A stretch of DNA of 64,000 nucleotides from Mogibacterium sp. (GCA_017434025.1 JAFRGC010000036.1:19192-83191); one strand, 5' to 3'. Counted from the first letter of the stretch, positions 27,121 through 35,947 are shown. The notes: generated by a model not told the origin, from the sequence alone. Numbers and translations are program-made.

Positions 27121-28530
27121 TTAAGAAGTACGGCCCGGCTGCTTTTCCCGCAAATTCCTTATCTCAGCAGCCAGCTCCGCGGCTTCCGTATATCCCGCTG
27201 CAGACATCGCATCCGCAGCCTTCGAAAGCGCGGGATCAAAGCGCGCCGCCATATCATCGAACCGCCTCATGAAGATCCGGCGGTTCAGGCCGATCTCATC
27301 AGCAGCGCGCTCGAAGCAGGCCCGGTCCATCTTGTACCAGTCCATCTCTCCTCCGATCGCGAAAGCCATTTCCCACGAATGATTCCCGTACACCACGGTA
27401 CTGATAACATCATACGCAGGCGCCAGCCTGACGGACCTCAGCTGTCTGTCATACAGCAGCGAGAAGTTCTTGATGTGCCCGTCCGTATTTCCTATAAGAT
27501 AGTGGAACACGATGATGTCCCACAGTTTCATCTGATCTTCGATCGGCGACGCCGAATACCTTCTCAGCAGGTCGAACATCTGCTTCATGTGCTGCTCGCC
27601 GCCGTGCTCGTACTTGTTAGCGGCAGCGATCCCAAGTGCCTGCCCAAAATCCTCCTGATGCAGCCTCAGCGGACACGGCAGCCCGTCGATCGTACGGACG
27701 CTGCCCTCCATAGTCCGGTCATACCGCTCTGTCGCGAAAAGCACAGTTGCGTCCCGGCTGTCCCCGATGATCCGGCGGCGGCCGGACCTTCCGGCATCCG
27801 TATTTCCGCTATTGGCGGTCCGCCCGCCATTCCGGACGGCGCCCTGACCTCCGATGCCTATATCCCATCTGGCGCCGTCCGCGCTCGTCCTTATGATCTC
27901 ACTGTGCGGCACTGAGATCCCGAGCTGCTCCGCAGTCAGCTGAGCCAGCTGTTCATTCTGGACGATACGGTCGTATCGGATGTGGCTTTGCTTGAGGATA
28001 TGCGTACTTGGTGCACTGCCGATCGGCAGATACCAGCGGCCGGCATCTGCATCGTGATACGCACCGACTTTGCCCGAAGCTCCCGTCAGCGACAGGTGCG
28101 CCTCCACCACAAGGTCCGCCGACAGACTTGCACCTTCCGAAGCCAGATCGAACATCATTTCCGGATCGAATTCCCTGTAGCTCGGTTCCACAGCGTGGTA
28201 CTCATCACCCTTGATCTGGATCGCGCCAAGGCACTCCGACCCCAGCATCTCCAGCAAAGTCAGATAATCATTCGAATCCGTCCGGTTGTTCTCAGCAACC
28301 GTCCGACGCAGGAACCCTTCCGGCAACAGGCCCTCGAAGAATCGCCTCGTCTCCTCTGGGCCGTACGCCTGGTCCGTCAGCGGCAAACTGATCGAGATCG
28401 GCCTTGACTGAGGCGACTCGAGGTAGTCGTCCGAATACCTGAACTCCGCCGAGAACTCCGTATCCCCGACAATGCTGCCGACTTCACGCTGCCGGCCTTC
28501 TATCTCCACGGAAACATACAATTTCCTCAT
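27121..28530 (-). CDS. hipA: HipA-family serine/threonine kinase toxin
   Basis: A 469-residue HipA-type kinase. HLSLTGASGKVG matches the loop carrying the autophosphorylated Ser of HipA (Ser147 here), ILKQSH holds Lys180, ERYDR is the hinge motif, and the catalytic segment NTDGHIKNFSLL has Asp350 and the Asn partner; APAYDVIST gives the Mg-binding Asp374. An insertion of about 38 residues rich in Gly, Arg and Asn (about 224-261) precedes ERYDR. The ATG overlaps the stop of the antitoxin gene (TGATG). E. coli HipA phosphorylates GltX; the target here is unknown. Confidence 0.9.
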   Translation of the reverse strand: MRKLYVSVEIEGRQREVGSIVGDTEFSAEFRYSDDYLESPQSRPISISLPLTDQAYGPEETRRFFEGLLPEGFLRRTVAENNRTDSNDYLTLLEMLGSECLGAIQIKGDEYHAVEPSYREFDPEMMFDLASEGASLSADLVVEAHLSLTGASGKVGAYHDADAGRWYLPIGSAPSTHILKQSHIRYDRIVQNEQLAQLTAEQLGISVPHSEIIRTSADGARWDIGIGGQGAVRNGGRTANSGNTDAGRSGRRRIIGDSRDATVLFATERYDRTMEGSVRTIDGLPCPLRLHQEDFGQALGIAAANKYEHGGEQHMKQMFDLLRRYSASPIEDQMKLWDIIVFHYLIGNTDGHIKNFSLLYDRQLRSVRLAPAYDVISTVVYGNHSWEMAFAIGGEMDWYKMDRACFERAADEIGLNRRIFMRRFDDMAARFDPALSKAADAMSAAGYTEAAELAAEIRNLREKQPGRTS

Positions 28531-28748
28531 CACTCACCTCTCCTTGTTACGCACAGATCCATGCCAAGCAGGCTCAGCACCTCCATCAGTTTATTGATCT
28601 GCACAGTTTCCTTGCCATTCTCGAGTTCCGACAGAAAACTCACGCTCACCCCCGCATAATCCGCGAGAAAAACCTGCGTGTATCCGAGTTCCTTCCGTCT
28701 CGCCCGGATCTCCCTGCCGAGATCCACCGTCTCCCTGATCAGTTCCAT
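28530..28748 (-). CDS. hipB: HipB-like HTH antitoxin
   Basis: A 72-residue Xre-type helix-turn-helix protein: RRKELGYTQVFLADYAG and VSFLSELENGKETVQ make the DNA-binding helices. It should bind and neutralise the HipA-like kinase and repress the operon. ATG 28748 lies seven bases behind AGGTGAGG; a TTG two codons earlier is possible. Repeated ACTTCGCCG elements upstream (28787-28886) are candidate operators. Confidence 0.88.
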   Translation of the reverse strand: MELIRETVDLGREIRARRKELGYTQVFLADYAGVSVSFLSELENGKETVQINKLMEVLSLLGMDLCVTRRGE

Positions 28749-28786
28749 AATCAAACCTCACCTATATTGCATCAACACTCACAGTC

Positions 28787-28837
28787 AACTTCGCCGTACA
28801 TGGGAATCGCCTATGTACACCATGTAAACTTCGCCGT
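28787..28837. promoter_or_regulatory. putative HipB operators 1 and 2
   Basis: AACTTCGCCGT occurs at 28787-28797 and again at 28827-28837, exactly 40 bp apart, about four helical turns. Between them GTACAT (28796-28801) and ATGTAC (28813-28818) form a separate inverted repeat. Both sites lie downstream of the predicted start point. Confidence 0.55.
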
Positions 28838-28860
28838 TCGCCTAAATTCTTTTCAAGCTA

Positions 28861-28889
28861 ATTATAATTTAGCCGTTCGGCGAAGTCAA
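28861..28889 (-). promoter_or_regulatory. hipBA promoter with overlapping operator 3
   Basis: TTGACT (28884-28889) and TATAAT (28861-28866) are separated by exactly 17 bp on the minus strand. ACTTCGCCG, in inverted orientation to sites 1 and 2, occupies 28878-28886 and so overlaps the -35 box and spacer. A start near 28854 gives an mRNA leader of about 105 nt. Confidence 0.75.
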
Positions 28890-28933
28890 TCCGGCTAGTA
28901 TATAGTTCCCGTTCTGCATCCAGCCCGCCTTCG

Positions 28934-28942
28934 TGCTATAAT
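28934..28942 (+). promoter_or_regulatory. extended -10 promoter of pepT
   Basis: TGCTATAAT is an extended -10 element reading toward pepT; no good -35 is visible. It lies 45 bp upstream of the hipBA -35 box on the other strand, so HipB binding could affect both genes. Confidence 0.55.
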
Positions 28943-28980
28943 GGTCTGGGACAGTCATTTTAAGGAGGATAATACACAAA

Positions 28981-30306
28981 ATGATTTACTTTAATGAAGC
29001 TAATGCAATGACTGCTGGCTCAGCTGCCGGCTCCGGCGCTCCTGTAAGAGCTGACCTGGTCGGCTCCAGCGATGTAGTAAAGAGATTTTTCAGATACATT
29101 TCGCTCGACACGCAGTCTGATGAGGACAGTACGACTTCGCCAAGTACGGCCAAACAGTTCCGTCTCGCCCGCCTTCTCGCGGAAGAGATGCTCGAGATCG
29201 GCATCTCCAACGTCCGCCTGGACGACCACCACTGCTATGTTTACGGCGAGATCCCTTCCAATATACAAACGGCCGGCGGCCCAACCGCTGAGGCTCTCGT
29301 CGAACCGCCTGCTCTCGGTTTCATCGCTCACATGGATACAGCGCCGAGAACTCCGGGTGACGCCAGCAATTCCAGGATCCACAGGAATTACGACGGCGGC
29401 GTCATTCAGCTCAACGAAAATGTCGCTTTGGACCCGGAGGTCTATCCGGAACTCAGCAATTATGTTGGCTGCGACCTCATCGTCACCGACGGTGTCTCGC
29501 TGCTCGGTTCCGATGACAAAGCCGGCATCGCCGAGATCATGACTATGGCCGCCCGCCTGGTCAACGATCCGTCGATCAGGCATGGCAAGATCGGACTTGC
29601 TTTCACATCAGACGAGGAAATCGGTAGAGGAGCAGATTACTTCGATGTGGAAGGTTTTGGCATGGACTTCGCCTACACCGTCGACGGCGGTGAGCTCGGC
29701 GAGCTCGAGTATGAGAACTTCAACGCAGCCGAAGCCCGTATCAAGATCACAGGACGTGACATCCACCCGGGCAGCGCCAAAGGCATCATGGTCAACGCTG
29801 TCAGGATCGCTGCCGAACTGGACCGCCTCCTGCCGCAGGAGCAGAGGCCGGAATACACAGACGGGTACGATGGATTTTTCCACATCACCCTGCTGAACGG
29901 CACTGAGGCCGAAGCCCAGTCCCGCTACATCATCAGAGATCATGACGCCGATCTCTTCCAGCAGAAGATCGACCTCATGCGCAAATGCGTCGATTACCTC
30001 AACGTCAAATACGGCAATGTGATCGACCTCGTGATCCGCGAGCAGTACCGCAACATGAAAGAGCTTGTCAAGCCGCACATGTTCCTCATCGACAATGCCA
30101 AATCAGCGTTCCGCGCCTGTGGCGTCGAGCCTAAGATCATCGCCATCCGCGGCGGTACGGACGGTGCGCGCCTCACATACGAAGGCCTCCCGTGCCCGAA
30201 CCTCTCGACCGGCGGATTGAACTTCCACTCCAACACCGAGTACATTCCGGTCCAGTCTCTCGAGAAAATGGTCGATGTGCTGACCGAGCTGGCCCGCGCG
30301 AAATAG
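28981..30306 (+). CDS. pepT: peptidase T (tripeptide aminopeptidase)
   Basis: Cytosolic M20-family zinc aminopeptidase that releases N-terminal residues from tripeptides. Metal-binding segments are FIAHMDTAP, LLGSDDKAGIAEIM, the catalytic SDEEIGRGADYFD and VDGGELGELE; GGTDGARLTYEGLPCPNLSTGG is in the C-terminal part. At 441 residues it exceeds the usual 405-410 because of an N-terminal Ala/Gly/Ser segment (about 1-20) and an insertion near 95. ATG 28981 follows AAGGAGG at 12 bases, so an ATG nine codons later is an alternative start. Confidence 0.93.
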   Translation: MIYFNEANAMTAGSAAGSGAPVRADLVGSSDVVKRFFRYISLDTQSDEDSTTSPSTAKQFRLARLLAEEMLEIGISNVRLDDHHCYVYGEIPSNIQTAGGPTAEALVEPPALGFIAHMDTAPRTPGDASNSRIHRNYDGGVIQLNENVALDPEVYPELSNYVGCDLIVTDGVSLLGSDDKAGIAEIMTMAARLVNDPSIRHGKIGLAFTSDEEIGRGADYFDVEGFGMDFAYTVDGGELGELEYENFNAAEARIKITGRDIHPGSAKGIMVNAVRIAAELDRLLPQEQRPEYTDGYDGFFHITLLNGTEAEAQSRYIIRDHDADLFQQKIDLMRKCVDYLNVKYGNVIDLVIREQYRNMKELVKPHMFLIDNAKSAFRACGVEPKIIAIRGGTDGARLTYEGLPCPNLSTGGLNFHSNTEYIPVQSLEKMVDVLTELARAK

Positions 30307-30323
30307 AAACAATACTTAACTAT

Positions 30324-30358
30324 AAAAGCCCTTCACTTCATTGAAGCGAAGGGCTTTT
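30324..30358. terminator. bidirectional terminator after pepT and the signal peptidase gene
   Basis: Perfect 11-bp stem AAAAGCCCTTC / GAAGGGCTTTT with a 13-base loop that can itself pair (CTTCA/TGAAG). T runs occur on both strands. Confidence 0.85.
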
Positions 30359-30406
30359 CTGGTGTGTTAAATATGCTGATCCTCTGTGACATTATCGGGC
30401 AGGCGG

Positions 30407-31072
30407 TCAATACTTAGGCTTCTTCCTCAGCCTTACACCGACCTCGGTCAGCAGGAAGCCCGCGACGAGGATCATGCCGATGGCGATCTTGCCCATCAGC
30501 GTCGAGAGCGGACTGGCGATGTAGCCGAGTTGCGGAATGTGCCTGATGACTTTGCCTCTCACCTGATCGTAAGTGACCGGCCTGATGTCGTTCTGATCAT
30601 TGGCATCGCCTTTGGTGATGATCTCCCACTGGTCGGTATGGTTCTCCACGACTCTGTGGGTGATCGGGGTGTCGTTCAGTCTTATGTTGTTGAAGATAAT
30701 GACGTCACCGGGCTGCAGGGTCGCCGGTTCAACGGCCTTGGAGAAGACCATACTTCCGACAGGGATCGCCGGCTCCATACTGCCGCTCACGACAATGAAC
30801 GATTCAATGCCGAAGAACCTCGGAACAGACAGGCCAAGGCTTACGACCACAGCTGCCAGCATGATCAATGTCCCGATCAGATTGAGCAGTTTGCCCATGA
30901 AAGTCATCGGAGGTTTCTTCTTCTTGCCTGTGGCTGCCGGCTCACTCTTTACAGGATCTGCCTGTATCTCTGTTGCTCCCGCCGCTGCTGTGGTCACATC
31001 AGCCTGCGGCTCCTTATATCTCTTCCCGTGCTTTGCAGCCTCTTCAGCCGCGTGTCTCTCGACTCTGCTCAT
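30407..31072 (-). CDS. signal peptidase I, SipW/ER type
   Basis: A 221-residue membrane protease. The N-terminal 55 residues are cytoplasmic and charged; one helix follows at about 65-85, then the catalytic Ser in VVSGSMEPAIPVGS, GDVIIFNN, and ITHRVV with a histidine where bacterial type I enzymes have lysine. ITKGDANDQND is the conserved end box, and a second helix lies near the C-terminus. The Ser-His arrangement marks the SipW/eukaryotic-archaeal class, whose Bacillus member processes TasA-like proteins. No such substrate gene is adjacent. ATG 31072 follows CAGGAGAGACCAGAT; the upstream extension is rejected. Confidence 0.88.
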   Translation of the reverse strand: MSRVERHAAEEAAKHGKRYKEPQADVTTAAAGATEIQADPVKSEPAATGKKKKPPMTFMGKLLNLIGTLIMLAAVVVSLGLSVPRFFGIESFIVVSGSMEPAIPVGSMVFSKAVEPATLQPGDVIIFNNIRLNDTPITHRVVENHTDQWEIITKGDANDQNDIRPVTYDQVRGKVIRHIPQLGYIASPLSTLMGKIAIGMILVAGFLLTEVGVRLRKKPKY

Positions 31073-31195
31073 ATCTGGTCTCTCCTGTATCCGGGTTCTG
31101 TATTCATGCGAGGATAATATACTATATATATTGTATATTCCTATTCTTGTCCACATTATATACGAAAATGCTACAACATTATAGCATATCCCGGA

Positions 31196-31705
31196 TCACT
31201 CCTCCAGCGTTTCCGGGCCAAAGCTCTCCGGAAGCATCTCCCCAAGTGTCCACTCGCGGTAATCGTCCGGAGTCTTCGCGCAGATGATCGTCATGTCGTC
31301 AGGTCCGGCATAGTCGCGCATGACCTGGCGGCAGACGCCGCACGGTGTGCAGTATTCGGTGAGGGGTCTGCCGTCCGCCGCATCGATGCCTCCGACGACT
31401 GCGATTGAAACAATGCGGCGCTCACCTTGAGCCGCTGCATGGAAGATCGCGTTGCGCTCTGCGCAGATCGTAGCCGAAAGCAGTGCACTCTCAATGTTGA
31501 CTCCTGTGTAGATCTTGCCGGAAGACATCAGCACTGCCGCCGCGACATTGTAGTGTGAGTATGGCGCATAGGAATTTGGCAGGATCCCCAGTGCCTGGCG
31601 GATCATACAGGCTTTGATATCTTCAGTGAGATCACTCGGTGATGCAGGTGCAGGTGTCACGAAGAAGATCTTCTCGCTGGTTTCTTCAATTCTATAGTTA
31701 CTCAT
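31196..31705 (-). CDS. cdd: cytidine deaminase
   Basis: Zinc enzyme of pyrimidine salvage that deaminates cytidine and deoxycytidine. GVNIESALLSATICAERNAIFHA gives the substrate loop, the first zinc Cys and the proton-shuttle Glu; TPCGVCRQVM gives the other two Cys, as in the small tetrameric class. At 169 residues it has short N- and C-terminal extensions over the usual 130-140. ATG 31705 follows AAGGAGGTCAACC. It is 34 bp after the B3/B4 gene and probably cotranscribed. Confidence 0.93.
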   Translation of the reverse strand: MSNYRIEETSEKIFFVTPAPASPSDLTEDIKACMIRQALGILPNSYAPYSHYNVAAAVLMSSGKIYTGVNIESALLSATICAERNAIFHAAAQGERRIVSIAVVGGIDAADGRPLTEYCTPCGVCRQVMRDYAGPDDMTIICAKTPDDYREWTLGEMLPESFGPETLEE

Positions 31706-31739
31706 GGTTGACCTCCTTGTGGCACATTGGTTGCGTTGA

Positions 31740-32501
31740 TCAGAATTCGAATCTCGGATTGTCTTTGTCAACGAGGCCTGTCGCTACTGTGCAGCTGTAG
31801 CCTGATCTTGCAAAGTAGTTGGCGACCAGTTCAGTGAAATCCTTCATCGCTGCCTTGACTTCAGCGAGATTGAGATCGCTGAAACCGTCGATCGGATAGA
31901 GGACACCTGCGGTCTTGTCGGTCATCTTACCGACTTCGCTCTGTCTCCAGGTCCAGCGGCGCGTGCGGACCTCGTGTCCGGAAACGTATACGACTTCTCC
32001 GTCTTCAGGGTTGTCGAATTCGCCTTCTCCCGCACCGAAAGGTCTGAAAGTATCCTCGGCAGTTGCCGGCCTTACCTCGAGTCCGGTGTCTGCAGCGCCT
32101 CTGCCCGTGCCGTCAGGTCTGACGAAAGTATAGATGTCGTGAGCGCCGATCGGCAGTTTGTACTTGAGCGAGATCGCGTTACCCAGGTCGACTGCAGGGT
32201 TGATCGAAGGAAGGCCTTTGCCCTTGGCGAGGCGGTCCATCAGAGCCTCAGCTGCGCAGGCATATCTGTTCGGGTTCATGCCGAGCGCGCGGAAAGCTTC
32301 GCGGTACGGAACGACATGCGGGTCGTTCTTGGCTTTGGTCCCTGCCTCTGCAAAGTAATCGATCACTTCCTGTGAATTCTTCTCAAGCATCTCGGCGATC
32401 GCCGGTACTTCTCTGGAATTATCTATGCCTGTGACAGCTACCACGCCGACGACGAAATTCGGCAGCTTGTCGAAAACTTCTTTGCTGACTTCGTAGAACA
32501 T
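31740..32501 (-). CDS. B3/B4 tRNA-binding domain protein (PheT-editing-like)
   Basis: A 253-residue stand-alone relative of the B3/B4 editing domain of phenylalanyl-tRNA synthetase beta. Family features visible are YREAFRALGMNPNRYACAAEALMDR, LPSINPAVDLGNAISLKY and the closing RTRRWTWRQSEVGKMT. Such proteins may hydrolyse mischarged aminoacyl-tRNA or act on related aminoacyl compounds; the exact role is unproven. Start ATG 32501 follows CAGGAGGCAAACA. First gene of a pair with cdd. Confidence 0.85.
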   Translation of the reverse strand: MFYEVSKEVFDKLPNFVVGVVAVTGIDNSREVPAIAEMLEKNSQEVIDYFAEAGTKAKNDPHVVPYREAFRALGMNPNRYACAAEALMDRLAKGKGLPSINPAVDLGNAISLKYKLPIGAHDIYTFVRPDGTGRGAADTGLEVRPATAEDTFRPFGAGEGEFDNPEDGEVVYVSGHEVRTRRWTWRQSEVGKMTDKTAGVLYPIDGFSDLNLAEVKAAMKDFTELVANYFARSGYSCTVATGLVDKDNPRFEF

Positions 32502-32583
32502 TGTTTGCCTCCTGATTATTACTGTCTCTAGCCTGTAATGTACAAATTATACCATTTTTCTGCAGTGTGTTTCGCTATTAACG

Positions 32584-32617
32584 AAAAAGTGGCACGGAAA
32601 AGCTCTTCCCTGCCACT
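32584..32617 (-). terminator. terminator of the DUF1858 gene
   Basis: AGTGGCA pairs with TGCCACT, with GGGAA/TTCCG pairing inside, followed on the minus strand by a five-T run. Confidence 0.8.
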
Positions 32618-32651
32618 ATTCGATATTGTAATGATTGGTGGTGCCTCGCCA

Positions 32652-32846
32652 CTATGCGCCGAGTGCCTCGTTGAGTGCTGCTGTCAGAGCGTCTCCGTCA
32701 AGTCCGTGAACCTGAGCTGCAGCCTCGATGGACTCTCCCTGGCTTGCCGGGCAGCCAATGCACATCATGCCGTTAGCGAAGAATGTGCGGATGAGTTCAG
32801 GATGCTCGCTGATAACATCACCGATGATCATGTCCTTAGTAATCAT
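32652..32846 (-). CDS. DUF1858 small protein
   Basis: A 64-residue protein with the DUF1858 pattern MITKDMIIGDVISEHPE, then FFANGMMCIGCPASQGESIE with two close cysteines, and a C-terminal helix. Family members are small all-helical proteins, some fused to redox or hybrid-cluster regulators; function unknown. ATG 32846 follows AAAGGAGAACTTACA; the longer frame upstream has no site. It stands alone with its own terminator. The CxxC may bind metal or be redox active. Confidence 0.85.
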   Translation of the reverse strand: MITKDMIIGDVISEHPELIRTFFANGMMCIGCPASQGESIEAAAQVHGLDGDALTAALNEALGA

Positions 32847-32976
32847 TGTAAGTTCTCCTTTCATATGAACTGCGGCAGACGAGCCACAGCGGTTTTCACT
32901 TCTTGTTCCGAGGGTTATACTACAACCCTGCAGAGGTATTGTCAATATATATTCCTATTTATTGAGTAGGAAATTG

Positions 32977-33576
32977 CTATAGCGCCGACTTGATCGCCGC
33001 GAGGAAATCATCGAATTCCTCGAAAGCCGGATACTGCGGATAGTCCGCTTTGATCTTGTCGGTCGTACGGAAGAGGAATCCAGCTTTGCTCGCCTCGATC
33101 ATCTCGAGATCGTTGTAGCTGTCGCCGGCAGCGATCGTGTCGTAACCGATCGCCTGAAGGCCGCGGACCGTAGTGAGTTTGGAATGATCACAGCGCATCT
33201 TGATATCCGCAATGTATCCTTCATCATCGATGATCAGTTCATTGCAGAAGATCGTCGGCCATCCGAGCTGCTCCATCAGCGGCTCAGCAAACTGCGAGAA
33301 AGTATCACTGAGAATGATCACCTGTGTGATGCTGCGGAGCTCATCCAGGAATTCCCTTGCACCAGGCAGCGGGCGGATCTTGGCGATCGTATTCTGCACA
33401 TCCTTGAGCTTGAGTCCGCGTTCACGGAGGAGTCCGATCCTCCACTTCATCAGTTTGTCATAGTCAGGCTCATCCCTTGTCGTCCTCTTGAGTTCCGGTA
33501 TGCCGCTCTCCTTGCTGAAAGCGATCCAGATCTCCGGGTAGAGCACACCTTCCATATCGAGACATACAATATTCAT
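32977..33576 (-). CDS. thrH: ThrH-type phosphoserine phosphatase / homoserine phosphotransferase
   Basis: HAD-superfamily enzyme of 199 residues. Motif I is CLDMEGVLYPEIW, with Glu in place of the second Asp as in ThrH; motif II is IILSDTFSQF; motif IV is AAGDSYNDLEM. Pseudomonas ThrH moves phosphate from phosphoserine to homoserine and can bypass SerB. Here it may provide serine synthesis or threonine precursor. It stands alone with good spacing to AAAGGGGACTGCT. Confidence 0.9.
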   Translation of the reverse strand: MNIVCLDMEGVLYPEIWIAFSKESGIPELKRTTRDEPDYDKLMKWRIGLLRERGLKLKDVQNTIAKIRPLPGAREFLDELRSITQVIILSDTFSQFAEPLMEQLGWPTIFCNELIIDDEGYIADIKMRCDHSKLTTVRGLQAIGYDTIAAGDSYNDLEMIEASKAGFLFRTTDKIKADYPQYPAFEEFDDFLAAIKSAL

Positions 33577-33690
33577 AGCAGTCCCCTTTCAGTAATTGCC
33601 TATAATAATAAAGAACAACGAATTAACCGATATTATACCACATACCAGCCGTCAAATGCACCCGGACATTCAACAGGTGGTGGTTTTCCT

Positions 33691-34965
33691 TCAGTCGATC
33701 GGGAACCCGAAGTATGCCGGGTGCGGTACTTCGTACGGATCGTACGGCCGGGCCACGGAGGCATTCTTCTCTGCCAAACCGTTTCCCGGTTCGCCGGCTG
33801 TTCCGATCTCTGCTGTATGCCCTGTCGCGATCATCGACTGGCAGCGGGTGTGGCCAGGTGTCCGGAACACGAGGCTGTCTGTGCCAAAATGCTCTGCGAG
33901 TTTGGCTGCGAGTTCTTCATCGATCTCTGCGGAGATCTCCTTCAGCATCGGGTTTACAAGGAGTTCCGCAGCCAGGATACCGGTCGGGTGCAAATTGTCT
34001 GAGGCTGCTGTCAGGGTACAGATCGCATCTCCTCCATTGATCAGCAGCAGCCCGTCGCCGCCCAAGCTCTCCGCACGGATGAACTCCAGCATGGTCCTTG
34101 TGAGCTCGACATGCGGCCGGCCAGCAAGGAATTCCTCCCGGTATCTGTTGTAAGTCTCTGCGTCGACGGCCAAAACATCCAGTCCCGGATCGAAGGCTTC
34201 GAAATCGTCGTCATCCTCGCCCCACTCGTAGATCCGGGCTCTGCCGGATCCATCGCCTGAACCTTCCTCAGCTGCTTCATCGTACTGGCTATCGGCTGGA
34301 TCATAGAAAGGTTTGCCGGACGGGCCGTAATATGGGCCGCTGATCAATTCTTTGAATAAGCTGTTTGTCAGGCTGTCTTCGGTAATATCCTCCAGAATAT
34401 CCTCCGGATCTCCGCTGGAAGCTATCAGTTCATCTGCGTAGAAGTGCGGCTCGTAGCCAAGGCTCTGATAGAATCTGATCAGTGAAGGCTCTGCAGGTGA
34501 TACGAGCGAGATCCCGCCAGGGGACATCGCTGTCACCAGATCTCTGACATATTCTGTAAGCTTGCCCGCCAGGCCCAATCCCCGGTAATCCGGGTCAGTA
34601 CACACTGCGTAGCTGACATAGACCGGCATGCCGTCCAACGAAGCGAACATCTCATACGGGGAGTCTGCATTGCGAACGTCCTCTGCGCACTTTGGATGTT
34701 CTGCGCTTGCATCTGCAGCTGTCCTGTCATAGCCAAAATCCTCTGCTCTGTATGTCCCGCACCTGTAGCAGGTGAGAGCGGAGACGACTTTGCCGGCAGG
34801 ATCGGTCACCACGTAACCTGCGATATCTGCGCTGAACGCGCCGTACATTGCGTCGACGAACTCGGCCTCGTCCCCGAATACTCTGCACCATAAATCGCGG
34901 AGCCCTTCGTAGAGCGTCCGCGATTCGACTTTCATGATTGAATACTCTGTTCCCATCTTCTTCAT
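33691..34965 (-). CDS. GNAT acetyltransferase, two-domain (Eis-like)
   Basis: A 424-residue protein. The N-terminal half is a GNAT domain with acetyl-CoA motif VSYAVCTDPDYRGLGLAGKLTEYV (about 115-138) and FYQSLGYEPHFYADEL. A second half of about 230 residues with an acidic Gly/Ser/Asp linker near 225-245 may be a second GNAT fold or SCP-like domain as in Eis proteins. Substrate unknown. The start is uncertain: ATGs occur at residues 1, 4 and 11 with no strong ribosome site. A 110-bp AT-rich gap separates it from thrH. Confidence 0.75.
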   Translation of the reverse strand: MKKMGTEYSIMKVESRTLYEGLRDLWCRVFGDEAEFVDAMYGAFSADIAGYVVTDPAGKVVSALTCYRCGTYRAEDFGYDRTAADASAEHPKCAEDVRNADSPYEMFASLDGMPVYVSYAVCTDPDYRGLGLAGKLTEYVRDLVTAMSPGGISLVSPAEPSLIRFYQSLGYEPHFYADELIASSGDPEDILEDITEDSLTNSLFKELISGPYYGPSGKPFYDPADSQYDEAAEEGSGDGSGRARIYEWGEDDDDFEAFDPGLDVLAVDAETYNRYREEFLAGRPHVELTRTMLEFIRAESLGGDGLLLINGGDAICTLTAASDNLHPTGILAAELLVNPMLKEISAEIDEELAAKLAEHFGTDSLVFRTPGHTRCQSMIATGHTAEIGTAGEPGNGLAEKNASVARPYDPYEVPHPAYFGFPID

Positions 34966-34996
34966 ATCTATTGCAGGATCGCAAGGAGCTTTCGAT

Positions 34997-35947
34997 CTAT
35001 TTCTCTCTTGCGAAATACTTCATCAGCAGGATGTCCGGATGGTAGCTTTCTTTGGCACGGCGCAGCCCCTCGATGCCCATGTCCTCTTCACGATTGAAGA
35101 ACTGGATGCTCGGCAGCTCAGCGTGCACGAGTCTTGCGAACTCGCGGTTGACCATCGCATACGCGCCATCGACGCCCGGCAGAGCTTTCTCGAAATGCAC
35201 GTCGAAGACCTCGTTGTCCAGTTTGGTCCCGGCAGTGAAAGCAACCGGCTCGCCATTCTGGTACAGCAGCCCTCCGATGAATCCGAGCGCTTCATAGTTC
35301 TCGAACATCTCCTCGATCGCAGTCGCTTCAGCCGCGAGCTCCGGATCGTTCTTCTCTCTGTAGAACTCCGCCACGAAAGCGCGCGCCTCCTCGATCGAAG
35401 AGCTCTTGTACTCGCGTTCCCCGTCTGCAGCGTCCGGATGACAGCCTGATGTCACACATCCGCACGAGTCCGCAGCGATTTTGTGGAACTCCCACGCACC
35501 GTTGCGCTCAAAATGCTTGATGTGATTGCGCTTGGACGAGAGGTGGCGGCCCGGCAGATTGCAGAGTTTGTCGGTGGAATAGACGTAGTCCGCGTTGTCA
35601 CGGTCCTCACTGATCTCAAAGTGCCCGCCATAAAGCGGCAGGAACTCGTCAAGTGTCTTCTGCGTGAGGCCCCTGAGCATCAGCTTTCTGCCCTTCTCGT
35701 GCGCTTCCTGCAGCAGCAGCTCGATCGACGGACGGACATCGCCGTCCCCCTTCGGATACGCGTAAACATTCCACTGCGGCATGCCGACCAGCAGGCGCGG
35801 TCCGCAGAAAGCGATCAGCGGCGTATACGCCTTTCTCCATATAAACAGATTGGCAAAACCATAGTCCGCACCGTGACAACCGCTCGCGCAGATCTTATCC
35901 TCGATCGCCGGTTTGTCGCTAAGTTCAACTTCCTTCCAGTTGATCAT
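34997..35947 (-). CDS. DUF2156 / phosphatidylglycerol lysyltransferase-domain protein
   Basis: A 316-residue soluble protein resembling the C-terminal catalytic domain of MprF-type aminoacyl transferases. The diagnostic segment is YVYSTDKLCNLPGRHLSSKRNHIKHF, followed by a GNAT-like fold with GEPVAFTAGTKLDNEVFDVHFEKA and FFNREEDMGIEGLRRAKESY. There is no membrane domain, so it likely transfers an aminoacyl group in the cytosol. It starts 31 bp upstream of the GNAT gene; cotranscription is likely. Confidence 0.85.
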   Translation of the reverse strand: MINWKEVELSDKPAIEDKICASGCHGADYGFANLFIWRKAYTPLIAFCGPRLLVGMPQWNVYAYPKGDGDVRPSIELLLQEAHEKGRKLMLRGLTQKTLDEFLPLYGGHFEISEDRDNADYVYSTDKLCNLPGRHLSSKRNHIKHFERNGAWEFHKIAADSCGCVTSGCHPDAADGEREYKSSSIEEARAFVAEFYREKNDPELAAEATAIEEMFENYEALGFIGGLLYQNGEPVAFTAGTKLDNEVFDVHFEKALPGVDGAYAMVNREFARLVHAELPSIQFFNREEDMGIEGLRRAKESYHPDILLMKYFAREK

